A stretch of DNA of 64,000 nucleotides from Tamlana carrageenivorans (GTDB lineage: Bacteria > Bacteroidota > Bacteroidia > Flavobacteriales > Flavobacteriaceae), in the NCBI RefSeq assembly GCF_002893765.1, contig NZ_CP025938.1:248001-312000 (forward strand). The letters are read 5' to 3'. Of the stretch, positions 9,279 to 18,330 are shown piece by piece. A program made the translations under genes and the position numbers. A model generated the notes under the pieces. That model worked only from the letters and a program-made list of their open reading frames with translations, was not told the origin of the DNA and made no database searches. Positions within the stretch are counted from its first letter, which is position 1, and each line of letters begins with the position of its first letter.

Positions 9279-9286
9279 TATATTTG
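9279..9286 (+). promoter_or_regulatory. TAnnTTTG -7 box before rmuC
   Basis: TATATTTG ends 18 bp before the rmuC ATG. No TTTG lies at the usual 19-21 bp spacing, so this is a weak prediction. Confidence 0.35.
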
Positions 9287-9304
9287 AATATATTTCCTTT
9301 TTAA

Positions 9305-10693
9305 ATGAACGACAATCTCATTTTAATAATCTCTATTCTCCTTGCTGCTGCCATGGGCGCTTATATTGGCAAACTCATTACAAACCTTAAAAGTAAAAGC
9401 GAAAAAAGCACTTTAGAAGAACGCAATAACAATTTACAACAACAATTGGCGGATTTTAAGCATCAAACAGAATGTGACAAACAAAAGGATATCAATCACT
9501 TCAACAATCAGTTGGATGCCTTAAAAGAGACCATTTCAAAAATTGAAACCGAGCGTGAAGCCATTCGACGTGAAAAAGATTTTTTAAACACCGAATTAAC
9601 GCGTAAAAATTCTGAATTTGAAAATCTTCAAATTAAAAATAATGAACAAAAGGCTGAAGTTTCAAAACTTCAGGAAAAATTCACCAAAGAGTTTGAAAAT
9701 CTTGCCAATAAAATTCTAGATGAAAAATCTGAGAAATTTACCATTCAGAATAAGGAAAACATCAAGAATATTTTAAATCCGCTTCAAGAGAAAATTAAAA
9801 CTTTTGAAGAAAAAGTAGATAGCTCTCAAAAAGAAAGCCTCATCATGCATTCAGCACTTAAAGAACAGTTGCTAGGCTTGAAGGATTTAAACCTACAAAT
9901 GACCAAAGAAACCACCAATTTAACCCGTGCCTTAAAAGGTGATAGCAAAATGCAAGGAAACTGGGGTGAATTGGTATTAGAGCGCGTATTGGAAAAATCG
10001 GGCTTAGAAAAAGATCGTGAGTATTTTGTACAGCAAAGTTTCACCAAAGCCGATGGTACAAGAGTATTACCCGATGTGGTATTAAGCCTTCCAGACGGCA
10101 AAAAAATGATTATTGATAGTAAGGTGTCACTAACCGATTACGAACGCTTAGTAAATGCGGAGGACGAAGACAAAGCCATTCATTTAAAAGCTCATGTCAA
10201 TTCTATTAAGCGCCATGTCGATCAACTTTCAGAAAAGAACTATCAAGATTTATACGATATGGAATCTCCGGATTTCGTATTGATGTTTATCCCGATAGAA
10301 CCTGCCTTTGCTGTGGTTGTACATGAAGATAATACGATATACAACAAAGCTTTTGAAAAGAATATTGTTATTGTAACACCATCTACCCTCCTAGCCACAT
10401 TACGCACCATCGATACCATGTGGAATAACGAGAAGCAGCAACGTAATGCCTTAGAAATTGCCAGACAAGCCGGTGCACTTTATGATAAATTTGAAGGTCT
10501 AGTTACCGATTTAACAGGTGTAGGCAAAAAAATAGATGCTGCAAAGAGTGATTATTCGGCAGCTATGAATAAATTAGTAGACGGAAGGGGAAATATCATT
10601 ACAAGCATTGAAAAGCTAAAAAAAATGGGAGCAAAAGCTAAAAAAGCACTTCCACAAGCCATTGTAAAACGCGCCGAGGAAGACGCCATTTAA
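9305..10693 (+). CDS. rmuC: DNA recombination protein RmuC
   Basis: 462 residues: one N-terminal transmembrane helix (about 4-22), a long coiled coil (about 30-200), then the nuclease-like RmuC domain. Marker segments are MQGNWGELVLERVLEKSGL and MIIDSKVSLTDYERL, where the D-x-K core resembles PD-(D/E)XK enzymes. Later parts are FVLMFIPIEPAF and VIVTPSTLLATLRTI. RmuC limits inversions at short inverted repeats in E. coli. The next gene starts 10 bp downstream and probably shares the transcript. Confidence 0.93.
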   Translation: MNDNLILIISILLAAAMGAYIGKLITNLKSKSEKSTLEERNNNLQQQLADFKHQTECDKQKDINHFNNQLDALKETISKIETEREAIRREKDFLNTELTRKNSEFENLQIKNNEQKAEVSKLQEKFTKEFENLANKILDEKSEKFTIQNKENIKNILNPLQEKIKTFEEKVDSSQKESLIMHSALKEQLLGLKDLNLQMTKETTNLTRALKGDSKMQGNWGELVLERVLEKSGLEKDREYFVQQSFTKADGTRVLPDVVLSLPDGKKMIIDSKVSLTDYERLVNAEDEDKAIHLKAHVNSIKRHVDQLSEKNYQDLYDMESPDFVLMFIPIEPAFAVVVHEDNTIYNKAFEKNIVIVTPSTLLATLRTIDTMWNNEKQQRNALEIARQAGALYDKFEGLVTDLTGVGKKIDAAKSDYSAAMNKLVDGRGNIITSIEKLKKMGAKAKKALPQAIVKRAEEDAI

Positions 10694-10703
10694 AAAATTT
10701 ATT

Positions 10704-11069
10704 ATGATGAAAATACTTTTAAAACTTACGATCGCCCTATTAATTATTATCGCTGGTTACTTTAGTTTTGTATACTTTGTGCATTACAGCACAGGTGTTA
10801 GAGCTGGAGAACTTATTAAATTTTCTCAAAAAGGTGTCATTATTAAAACTTGGGAAGGCCAAATAAGTCAAGGTGTTTCCGAATCTTTGTTTTTTGAATT
10901 TTCTGTTGAAAACAAAGAAAAAGCGGTCATTGAAGACCTTAAAAAGTACCAAGGTGAATTTGTAAAACTTCATTATTTTGAACGCTACAAACCTTTATTT
11001 TGGCTAGGTCACACCAAATACTTTATTACTAAAGTTGAAAAAAGTGAAAACCATAAACAAAATCAATAA
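10704..11069 (+). CDS. Small single-pass membrane protein, unknown function
   Basis: 121 residues with one N-terminal membrane helix (about 3-25). A soluble part follows, with SGVRAGELIKFSQKGVIIKT-like and WEGQISQGVSESLFFEFSV-like stretches that look like a small beta domain. I recall homologues in many flavobacteria, some labelled 6-phosphogluconate dehydrogenase. That label has no support here because there is no nucleotide-binding motif and the protein is far too short. It lies 10 bp after rmuC and 11 bp before the thioesterase, so the three probably form one operon. Confidence 0.75.
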   Translation: MMKILLKLTIALLIIIAGYFSFVYFVHYSTGVRAGELIKFSQKGVIIKTWEGQISQGVSESLFFEFSVENKEKAVIEDLKKYQGEFVKLHYFERYKPLFWLGHTKYFITKVEKSENHKQNQ

Positions 11070-11080
11070 ATAATTATTTA

Positions 11081-11617
11081 ATGTTTAAACACGCATCAGA
11101 ATCACAAGTTTCCATAACACAGCTCATGCTACCATCACACTCTAATTTTAGTGGTAAAATTCATGGCGGACATATTCTAGGTCTCATGGACCAAATTGCT
11201 TTTGCCTGTGCTTCAAAACACTCTAGGCATTATTGTGTTACGGCATCGGTAAACCGTGTCGATTTTTTAAATCCCATTGAAGTTGGTGAATTGGTCACGT
11301 TAAAAGCTTCGGTAAATTATACAGGGCATACTTCTATGGTCGTTGGACTAAGGGTTGAATCTCAAAATATTCAAACAGGGGTTGTAAAACATTGTAACTC
11401 CTCATATTTCACCATGGTGGCAAAAGATGATCAAGGAAACAATGTTCCTGTACCAGGACTCATCTTAGACGATAAACAAAGCATACGACGCTTTGCTAGA
11501 AGTATTGCTAGGCAAGAGCAGTCAAAATCTAGAACCTCTACATTTAAAGCATCAGAGTTTATCATGGAAGAACACCTCACCTTGTTAAAAAATCAAAATG
11601 CTAAAATAGCATTATAA
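11081..11617 (+). CDS. Acyl-CoA thioesterase, hotdog fold
   Basis: A 178-residue cytoplasmic hotdog thioesterase related to YciA and the eukaryotic ACOT cytosolic enzymes. The active-site helix region is GKIHGGHILGLMDQIAFACA, followed by the strand VTASVNRVDFLNPIEVGELV. Hydrolyses acyl-CoA to free acid and CoA. Chain-length preference cannot be read. Last gene of the rmuC unit, closed by a strong terminator at 11621. Confidence 0.88.
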   Translation: MFKHASESQVSITQLMLPSHSNFSGKIHGGHILGLMDQIAFACASKHSRHYCVTASVNRVDFLNPIEVGELVTLKASVNYTGHTSMVVGLRVESQNIQTGVVKHCNSSYFTMVAKDDQGNNVPVPGLILDDKQSIRRFARSIARQEQSKSRTSTFKASEFIMEEHLTLLKNQNAKIAL

Positions 11618-11620
11618 AAA

Positions 11621-11643
11621 AAGCCGCTAAATGCGGCTTTTTT
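11621..11643 (+). terminator. Terminator after the thioesterase
   Basis: AAGCCGC (11621-11627) pairs with GCGGCTT (11633-11639), with a 5-nt loop and a T run on the 3' side. Confidence 0.85.
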
Positions 11644-11794
11644 ATGAAGCTATCTTAAAGAATCATCATTCTACATTTAAAAACATTAAGCTTGTCGACC
11701 CCTTACTAATTTAACTCACATTTAAGTAATTTGACAACTTAGCTTATAGAAGTTGACCTTTCAAACAACCTGTCCCACAATCCATTTTACATCT

Positions 11795-13069
11795 TTATTT
11801 TCTTACTAGTTTAGTATAATAACTTTGATTATTAGAACTTGTAATCTGTAATACATACATTCCTTTTTTCAGTATATTTTTTGTATCAAACGAATAAGTA
11901 TTTAAAACAATATTTTTTAAAGGCGCCTTAAATATCAGTTTTCCAACAGTGTTGAATACTTTAAGACTTAATGCTTCAGAGTAGTTTTGTGAAGTTTTTA
12001 TGTTTATGATCCCATTTGAAGGGTTTGGATATACACTAATCTGACTTGCAAAATCATGGTCTGTTATACTTAAAGCATTTTCTGCAGTTACGGTAGTGGC
12101 TAATCCATCATTTGAAACTTTAATGACTTTGCCTGAAGCAGGAACAATTTGTCCGTTGGCTACCATAGTGTTTATATCAGTGGTATAATCGTAGGCATTA
12201 TTATTTATCACAAGTGTTCCATTATCTATATAAATTTTAGCATCGGCATGCACACTAAATGTAGGCGTATCTAAATTATTATGATTTACAGTTACCGTTC
12301 CAGAGTTTATATTTAAGTTTCCTGTATCTGCTGTAAGTGTAAGTGAACCTATATTTCCTGCATTATCTAAGAATAAATCTCCTACAAATAAATCTCGTCC
12401 TGTATTTACAGTACCACCGTTTACGTTAAGTATTCCGTTAGGTCCTATTTTTGTTGCCCAATACGCTAGCGATGTGCCACCAGTGTTTACATTTAATTCA
12501 CCCAATGGGTAAAAATCTCTTGTGCCAATTTCAACTTGGTAGCCACCATTAATGGTTCCGTTGTTATTTACATTTACAGTACCATCACCGTTGTTTAATG
12601 CTCCAACAAATACGGCTTGCCAGTTTGTAGGGTCGTTAGCTTGAAGTGTTCCTCCTTCTATATTTACAGTTCCAACACCTTCACGACCAACTCTAAAGAT
12701 ATTGCGACAAGTAAAAGTTGCCCCTGTATTAACAGTAACTGTTCCATTTAGCCAATCATTAAAAAAAACATTAAAATCGGCATTCACAGTCAGATTTACA
12801 TTGTCTAGGTTATCAAAGATACCTGGTTGCCAGTCGATAAAACTATCAATAGAAGGAGATGATCCTTGAGTTGAAGTTCTTACTACCTTAAAACCGTTGT
12901 TATCAAATTGTACAGCTCCAACAGTACTGGTCCAGTTGGAAGTACTATAAAAGTTACTTCCGGCAGAACCAGTCCAGCTATAAGTAGAATCACCTTGTGC
13001 CATTAAACGACTTGAAAATAAAGATAAAGCACCACAAAAAATGCTTGATACAAGTAATTTTGTTTTCAT
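11795..13069 (-). CDS. Secreted T9SS-sorted beta-helix-like protein
   Basis: 424 residues. The N-terminal signal peptide is followed by a mature start near QGDSTYSWTGSAGSNFYSTS. The middle (about residues 90-310) is a run of Asn/Gly/Thr-rich units such as GTVNVNNNGTING and GILNVNGGTVNTGRD, typical of a right-handed beta-helix or autotransporter-like solenoid. The last 75 residues form a T9SS type A sorting domain: ISVYPNPSNGIINI opens it and a short basic end (LVRK) closes it. Predicted to be exported and attached to the cell surface. No catalytic motif seen. Monocistronic. Confidence 0.85.
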   Translation of the reverse strand: MKTKLLVSSIFCGALSLFSSRLMAQGDSTYSWTGSAGSNFYSTSNWTSTVGAVQFDNNGFKVVRTSTQGSSPSIDSFIDWQPGIFDNLDNVNLTVNADFNVFFNDWLNGTVTVNTGATFTCRNIFRVGREGVGTVNIEGGTLQANDPTNWQAVFVGALNNGDGTVNVNNNGTINGGYQVEIGTRDFYPLGELNVNTGGTSLAYWATKIGPNGILNVNGGTVNTGRDLFVGDLFLDNAGNIGSLTLTADTGNLNINSGTVTVNHNNLDTPTFSVHADAKIYIDNGTLVINNNAYDYTTDINTMVANGQIVPASGKVIKVSNDGLATTVTAENALSITDHDFASQISVYPNPSNGIINIKTSQNYSEALSLKVFNTVGKLIFKAPLKNIVLNTYSFDTKNILKKGMYVLQITSSNNQSYYTKLVRK

Positions 13070-13216
13070 AATTTAGTTGATAAGTGTTGTTTTTACATTT
13101 GTGAATATAAGAATATTTTTTTAATAAATGTAATAACTACACTTATATTTCGATGATTTACTTAAAAATTTAATAAAAACTGCCTAATCAATAAAGTATG
13201 AAATGTCACAAAAAAT

Positions 13217-13257
13217 AAAAGAGGTCGTATGAAACAAGTTTCAAACGACCTCTTTTT
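13217..13257 (-). terminator. Terminator after carB
   Basis: GAGGTCGT (13221-13228) pairs with ACGACCTC (13245-13252), and an inner GAAAC/GTTTC pair extends the stem. A T run follows on the minus strand, just past the carB stop. Confidence 0.85.
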
Positions 13258-13276
13258 AAATTTATAATCCTTTAAA

Positions 13277-16132
13277 CTATTTACTCAAGTACATTTTACG
13301 TCTTGCATATAAGTCGTAAAACTGATCATCTTTTAAGCTATCAATAAATAAGATACTTTCACCTGTACTCTTCATTTCAGGCCCTAAACGCTTATCTACA
13401 TTCGGAAATTTATTAAAAGAGAATACGGGTTGTTTGATTGCATAACCTTCAAGTTGAGGGTTAAAGTTAAAATCGGTTACCTTTTTCTCACCTAACATCA
13501 CTTTAGTCGCGTAATTTACATACGGCTCTTTGTAAGCTTTGGCTATAAATGGTACAGTTCTAGAAGCTCTTGGGTTGGCTTCGATAATGTATACTTTATC
13601 ATCTTTAACAGCAAACTGGATGTTAATTAAACCTACCGTATTTAGTGCTCTAGCAATGGTATGGGTATGGTCTATAATTTGTTGCATGACCAAGTCGCCA
13701 ATATTGAAAGCTGGTAAGGTCGCATTAGAATCTCCTGAGTGCACCCCACAAGGTTCGATATGCTCCATGATACCAATTATATACACATTTCCGTCAGCAT
13801 CACAAATAGCATCAGATTCAGCTTCAATAGCACCATCTAAGTAGTGATCTAATAACAGTTTATTGTTCGGGATTTTTCTTAACAAATCAACAACATGCTC
13901 TACTAATTCTTCTTTATTGATAACAATTTTCATCCCCTGACCTCCTAATACATACGAAGGACGTACTAAGATTGGGAAATCCAATTCTTCAGCTAATTTT
14001 AAAGCTTCATCAGCATTCTCAGCTACTCCAAATTCTGGGTAAGGAATATTGTGCTCCTTTAATAGTTTAGAGAAACTGCCACGGTCTTCAGCTAAATCTA
14101 AAGCCTCAAAACTTGTTCCTATAATTTTGATACCGTATTTAGTTAGTTTCTCAGCTAATTTTAAAGCGGTTTGACCACCTAATTGCACGATAACACCTTC
14201 TGGGTTTTCATGACGGATGATGTCGTAGATATGCTCCCAGAATACTGGCTCGAAGTATAATTTATCGGCCGTATCGAAATCGGTAGAAACCGTTTCAGGG
14301 TTACAGTTAATCATGATGGTTTCGTAACCACACTCGGCAGCAGCTAAAACCCCATGCACACAACAGTAATCAAACTCGATACCTTGTCCGATTCGGTTTG
14401 GTCCAGAACCTAAAACAACAATCTTCTTTTTATCGCTTACCACACTTTCGTTATGTACGTATGTTTCGCCTTCGGCACTTTCAATCGTATTTTCGAAAGT
14501 TGAATAATAATATGGTGTTTTAGCAGTAAACTCTGCAGCACAGGTATCTACTAACTTAAACACACGTTGAATGTTAAGTTCTTCTCTTTTATTATACACC
14601 TGACTTTCTAAACAGCCCAACATGTGTGCTATTTGACGGTCACCATATCCTTTTTGCTTCGCTTCTAAAAGTAAATCGCGATCTAAAGTATCGATAGTGT
14701 ATGTAGAAATTTCTTTTTCTAATTGGAATAATTCCTCGTACTGTTTTAAGTACCACATATCAATTTTAGTGATATCGTAAATCTGACTTAAAGGAATTCC
14801 CATGGCAATGGCATCGTAAATTACGAATACACGATCCCAACTTGCATTGGTTAATTTATCGATGATTTGGTTATAATCGGTATATCCTTTACCATCGGCA
14901 CCTAAACCATTACGTTTAATTTCTAAAGACTGTGTGGCTTTATGAAGTGCTTCTTGGAACGAACGTCCAATACCCATAACCTCACCTACGGCTTTCATTT
15001 GAAGACCTAAAGTACGATCAGATCCTTCAAATTTATCAAAGTTCCAACGAGGTATTTTTACGATAACGTAATCTAAAGTCGGCTCAAATAAAGCTGAAGT
15101 AGATTTTGTAATTTGGTTATCTAATTCATCTAAAGTGTAACCAATAGCTAATTTAGTAGCAATTTTAGCAATAGGATATCCTGTAGCTTTACTTGCTAAT
15201 GCCGATGAACGTGAAACACGAGGGTTAATTTCAATGGCAATAATTTCTTCTTTCTCGTCTGGACTTACAGCAAACTGTACATTACATCCACCTTCGAAAT
15301 CACCAATACTACGCATCATTTTAATAGCCATATCACGCATTTTCTGGAAGGTGGTATCGCTTAATGTCATGGCTGGTGCCACGGTAATGGAATCTCCTGT
15401 ATGAATCCCCATAGGGTCCATATTTTCGATAGAACAGATAATAACTACGTTATCGTTTCTATCACGAAGTAGCTCTAGCTCATATTCTTTCCAGCCCATC
15501 ATGGCCTTATCGATCATAACTTCGTGAATTGGAGAAACTTCAAGACCATGTCTTAAAAGTTTATCAAAATCTTTCTCTTCGTAAACAATCGCAGCTCCAG
15601 CACCACCTAAGGTAAATGAAGAACGAATACATAATGGAAAACCAAATTCTTGTGCAATTTCTTTACCTTTTAAAAATGATGTTGCTGTAGCTTGAGGTGC
15701 CATAGCCACACCAATTTTATTCATCAACTCTCTAAATTGCTCTCTGTCTTCTGTAATATTAATCGCGTTGATATCAACACCTATTAATTTTACTCCAAAA
15801 TCTTTCCAAATCCCCTTTTCATCGGCTTCGATACATAAATTTAATGCCGTTTGACCTCCCATAGTTGGTAAAACAGCATCAATTTGAGGGTGTTCTTCTA
15901 AAATTTTAATAATCGACTTTGTAGTTAATGGTAACAAGTACACATGATCGGCCATAGATGGATCGGTCATGATAGTTGCAGGGTTCGAATTAATTAAAAT
16001 GGTTTCAATTCCATCTTCTCTTAAAGATCTTAAAGACTGTGAACCTGAATAGTCAAACTCACATGCTTGTCCAATTACAATTGGTCCAGATCCTATAATA
16101 AGTATCGATTTTAGTTTTGGATTTTTAGGCAT
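13277..16132 (-). CDS. carB: Carbamoyl-phosphate synthase large subunit
   Basis: Makes carbamoyl phosphate from ammonia (delivered by CarA), bicarbonate and two ATP, for arginine and pyrimidine synthesis. 951 residues containing two ATP-grasp halves. The first opens with SILIIGSGPIVIGQACEFDY and the second with VVLGSGPNRIGQGIEFDYCC. The protein ends shortly after the second half (ARRKMYLSK), so the C-terminal MGS-like allosteric domain of the ~1073-residue E. coli enzyme is missing. I recall this short form as normal in flavobacteria. carA is not adjacent. A TATTTTTG box lies upstream at 16171-16178. Confidence 0.96.
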   Translation of the reverse strand: MPKNPKLKSILIIGSGPIVIGQACEFDYSGSQSLRSLREDGIETILINSNPATIMTDPSMADHVYLLPLTTKSIIKILEEHPQIDAVLPTMGGQTALNLCIEADEKGIWKDFGVKLIGVDINAINITEDREQFRELMNKIGVAMAPQATATSFLKGKEIAQEFGFPLCIRSSFTLGGAGAAIVYEEKDFDKLLRHGLEVSPIHEVMIDKAMMGWKEYELELLRDRNDNVVIICSIENMDPMGIHTGDSITVAPAMTLSDTTFQKMRDMAIKMMRSIGDFEGGCNVQFAVSPDEKEEIIAIEINPRVSRSSALASKATGYPIAKIATKLAIGYTLDELDNQITKSTSALFEPTLDYVIVKIPRWNFDKFEGSDRTLGLQMKAVGEVMGIGRSFQEALHKATQSLEIKRNGLGADGKGYTDYNQIIDKLTNASWDRVFVIYDAIAMGIPLSQIYDITKIDMWYLKQYEELFQLEKEISTYTIDTLDRDLLLEAKQKGYGDRQIAHMLGCLESQVYNKREELNIQRVFKLVDTCAAEFTAKTPYYYSTFENTIESAEGETYVHNESVVSDKKKIVVLGSGPNRIGQGIEFDYCCVHGVLAAAECGYETIMINCNPETVSTDFDTADKLYFEPVFWEHIYDIIRHENPEGVIVQLGGQTALKLAEKLTKYGIKIIGTSFEALDLAEDRGSFSKLLKEHNIPYPEFGVAENADEALKLAEELDFPILVRPSYVLGGQGMKIVINKEELVEHVVDLLRKIPNNKLLLDHYLDGAIEAESDAICDADGNVYIIGIMEHIEPCGVHSGDSNATLPAFNIGDLVMQQIIDHTHTIARALNTVGLINIQFAVKDDKVYIIEANPRASRTVPFIAKAYKEPYVNYATKVMLGEKKVTDFNFNPQLEGYAIKQPVFSFNKFPNVDKRLGPEMKSTGESILFIDSLKDDQFYDLYARRKMYLSK

Positions 16133-16170
16133 TTTATGATCTAGTTATAATATTGAATGTTAATGTTTTA

Positions 16171-16178
16171 CAAAAATA
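16171..16178 (-). promoter_or_regulatory. TAnnTTTG -7 box before carB
   Basis: TATTTTTG on the minus strand, about 40 bp upstream of the carB ATG. No clear TTTG at the -33 spacing. Confidence 0.4.
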
Positions 16179-16198
16179 ATAATAAGATGATATAAAAA

Positions 16199-16222
16199 AA
16201 GGCGTTACACTTAAGTAACACC
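16199..16222 (-). terminator. Terminator after rpmH
   Basis: On the minus strand GGTGTTAC pairs with GTAACGCC (16215-16222 with 16201-16208), with one G-U pair, followed by seven T. It separates rpmH from carB. Confidence 0.75.
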
Positions 16223-16250
16223 TTTTATATTATAAACAATTGTTCATTAA

Positions 16251-16412
16251 TTATTTTTTATGTCTAGCTTCAGATGATACAGACAATTTTTTTCTTCCTT
16301 TAGCTCTTCTACGCGCTAATACCTTTCTACCGTTAGCAGAAGCCATTCTTTCTCTGAAACCGTGTTTGTTTCTTCTCTTTCTTTTAGAAGGCTGAAATGT
16401 TCTTTTACTCAT
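16251..16412 (-). CDS. rpmH: 50S ribosomal protein L34
   Basis: A very short gene of 53 codons. The product opens [19 protein letters not shown] and continues [20 protein letters not shown], the full L34 signature. It ends in HKK. Strongly basic, and part of the large ribosomal subunit. A canonical promoter lies 70-100 bp upstream (16483-16513) and a terminator follows its stop. In many bacteria rpmH neighbours dnaA or rnpA, but not here. Confidence 0.97.
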   Translation of the reverse strand: MSKRTFQPSKRKRRNKHGFRERMASANGRKVLARRRAKGRKKLSVSSEARHKK

Positions 16413-16717
16413 TGTCTTATATCTTTAATTCTGAAAAATGTATGTTTTTTATAATCCTTTGGCCTTTCTTCAAAACCGAGGGCAAATATACAAAGAGTTT
16501 TTACTTCCGCAAACCAATTTACAAAAAAAATTGAATAATTTTTATTTTGTAACCCAAAGCATGTAAGTCCTTTATATATTAAGGTTAAGACCTCGATTTT
16601 GTTCTTCCTTTAATATATTAAATTTGATAAAATTTTAGTTTCTTTGCATTCTTAAATGACAAAAATACATCGTTTTTATTAAAAACAACTTCTAAAAATT
16701 ATTCTAAAATACAGATT
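16413..16717. other. 305-bp intergenic region between rpmH and a TPR gene
   Basis: A divergent spacer. It contains the rpmH promoter (16483-16513) and an AT-rich half towards the TPR gene, with a palindromic TTTAATATATTAAA and a near-consensus TTTCTTTG box about 75 bp before the ATG at 16718. No RNA gene or small reading frame is recognised. Confidence 0.6.
16483..16513 (-). promoter_or_regulatory. Canonical Bacteroidota promoter for rpmH
   Basis: On the minus strand TTTG (16510-16513), exactly 19 nt, then TATATTTG (16483-16490). This is a perfect match to TTTG-N19-TAnnTTTG. The predicted leader is about 65 nt. Confidence 0.8.
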
Positions 16718-17293
16718 ATGTTCAACAAAAATATAAAACTTGTTTTAACTGTAGCGATTATAGCTTATGCTGTGTATCAATTTACCGAAAGTAATATAGG
16801 CAACGGTATTATGCTTATCCTACTATCATTGATATTTGTTTTTCTTTATTTTAAGAATGAGTTTATATTATTGGCCTTTTTAAAATTACGTAAGCAAGAT
16901 TTTGAAGGTGCTAAAAAATGGCTCAATAAAATTAAATCCCCCGAAAGTGCCTTAGTAAAAAAGCAGCAAGGGTATTACAATTACCTACATGGCATCATGG
17001 TTTCTCAAAGTAATATGAATGAATCTGAAAAGTATTTCAAAAAAGCCATTGCTTTAGGACTTTCAATGGATCATGATTTAGCCATGGCCAAATTGAATTT
17101 AGCCGGAATAGCTTTTTCTAAACGCAGAAAACAAGAAGCACAAAAACTCCTAACTGAAGCCACAAAACTGGATAAACAAGGCATGTTAACCGATCAAATT
17201 AAGATGATGAAGGACAACATGAAACGTGCACAAATGCCGAACCAGCATTATGGTGCCGGCGGTTCGATTAGAGCTCAAAAACGTAGAGGTTAA
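16718..17293 (+). CDS. Membrane protein with TPR-like cytoplasmic domain
   Basis: 191 residues. Two hydrophobic helices at the N-terminus (about 5-22 and 28-50) are followed by a helical repeat region: FLKLRKQDFEGAKKWLNKI, then NESEKYFKKAIALGLSM and KEAQKLLTEATKLDKQG-like units. The tail is basic and ends AQKRRG. Probably a small inner-membrane scaffold. No enzyme motif and no operon partner. Function unknown. Confidence 0.7.
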   Translation: MFNKNIKLVLTVAIIAYAVYQFTESNIGNGIMLILLSLIFVFLYFKNEFILLAFLKLRKQDFEGAKKWLNKIKSPESALVKKQQGYYNYLHGIMVSQSNMNESEKYFKKAIALGLSMDHDLAMAKLNLAGIAFSKRRKQEAQKLLTEATKLDKQGMLTDQIKMMKDNMKRAQMPNQHYGAGGSIRAQKRRG

Positions 17294-17311
17294 TATCCTA
17301 ATATTTAAAAA

Positions 17312-17348
17312 AAAAGCCTAAAACTTATATTGAGTTTTAGGCTTTTTT
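17312..17348. terminator. Bidirectional terminator
   Basis: AAAGCCTAAAACT (17313-17325) pairs with AGTTTTAGGCTTT (17333-17345) and is flanked by A and T runs on both sides. It serves the convergent TPR and transglycosylase genes. Confidence 0.9.
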
Positions 17349-17367
17349 TTGCAAACTAAATTAGAGT

Positions 17368-18294
17368 TTATTTGTTTGGGTAAGCTCCTTTTTTAGGAAT
17401 AGTAATATGGTATAGTTTTCTACTACTATTATTAAGTTTAGGCTCACGCAGCCAAGGGTTGTGTATTTTTAATATTTTATAGTTGATATCGAATTTTTTC
17501 CCAAACTGCGCAAAATCTATAACTGCTGTGTCTACCTTAACTTTATAGGTTGGCACTTCAGTATATAGGTCTTTTTCTCTAAAATTGAATCCGTATGTCT
17601 TAGGATTAGATAGGATTTCTTTTAAAGCCACAATTCTAAAAACATAACGCCCTGTTTCCTCTCCTAATAACAAATCGTAATAATCATCAACCATTTGATC
17701 ACTTAAACGTTTAGAAATACCCGTATTCCCTGCGTTATATGCTGCTGCTGCAAGCGTCCATGAGCCCAATAATTCTTTAGACTTAAGTAAATATTGACAA
17801 GCTGCTTCGGTAGATTTCTCCAGATCGTAACGCTCATCAACATTGGAGTTTACTTCTAAACCATATTCCTTAGCCGTGGCAGGCATAATTTGCCAAATAC
17901 CTCGAGCTCCAGCTGGAGATACCACATTAACCAAACCACTTTCTATAACAGCTAAATATTTAAAATCGTCTGGAACACCATATTTCTTCAAAATAGGCTC
18001 GATAACTGGAAAATACTTATGAGCACGCTTAAACATAAGTAAGCCGTTAGATTGCCAATAGGTGTTTACCAAGAGCTCACGATCCATGCGCTCGTATATA
18101 TCCGGATTTTTTAAAGGTACTGGTTCGTTTGCGAAAGTTAAATTTTCAGGAATTTGTAAAGCATAAACATTATAGCCATTTATCCTTTCTTTTTCATAAT
18201 TCTCATCGGTAGGCACATCTTGTACAGCATAAACAAAAAATGCACATAAGCATAATAAGCCTAAATATATAAATCCTTTTTGAAATCTTTTCAT
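17368..18294 (-). CDS. Lytic murein transglycosylase, SLT domain (MltD-like)
   Basis: 308 residues. An N-terminal hydrophobic helix (about 7-24) acts as signal or anchor. The SLT domain runs from about residue 95 to 230, with catalytic Glu118 in YLAVIESGL, then SPAGARGIWQIMPATAKEYG and AAAAYNAGNTGI. It cleaves the MurNAc-GlcNAc bond of peptidoglycan in the periplasm, giving anhydro ends. E. coli MltD has C-terminal LysM repeats. The tail here (YKVKVDTAVIDFAQFG...) may be one degenerate repeat but I see no clear LysM. The hydrolase gene lies 36 bp upstream on the same strand. Confidence 0.9.
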   Translation of the reverse strand: MKRFQKGFIYLGLLCLCAFFVYAVQDVPTDENYEKERINGYNVYALQIPENLTFANEPVPLKNPDIYERMDRELLVNTYWQSNGLLMFKRAHKYFPVIEPILKKYGVPDDFKYLAVIESGLVNVVSPAGARGIWQIMPATAKEYGLEVNSNVDERYDLEKSTEAACQYLLKSKELLGSWTLAAAAYNAGNTGISKRLSDQMVDDYYDLLLGEETGRYVFRIVALKEILSNPKTYGFNFREKDLYTEVPTYKVKVDTAVIDFAQFGKKFDINYKILKIHNPWLREPKLNNSSRKLYHITIPKKGAYPNK

Positions 18295-18330
18295 TGCTCT
18301 AATTTTACCTTAAAGGTAGAAATTTTTCAA

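Noticed and set aside
10704..11069. 6-phosphogluconate dehydrogenase label for the small membrane protein
   Set aside because: Only 121 residues, with a membrane helix and no NADP-binding or catalytic motif.
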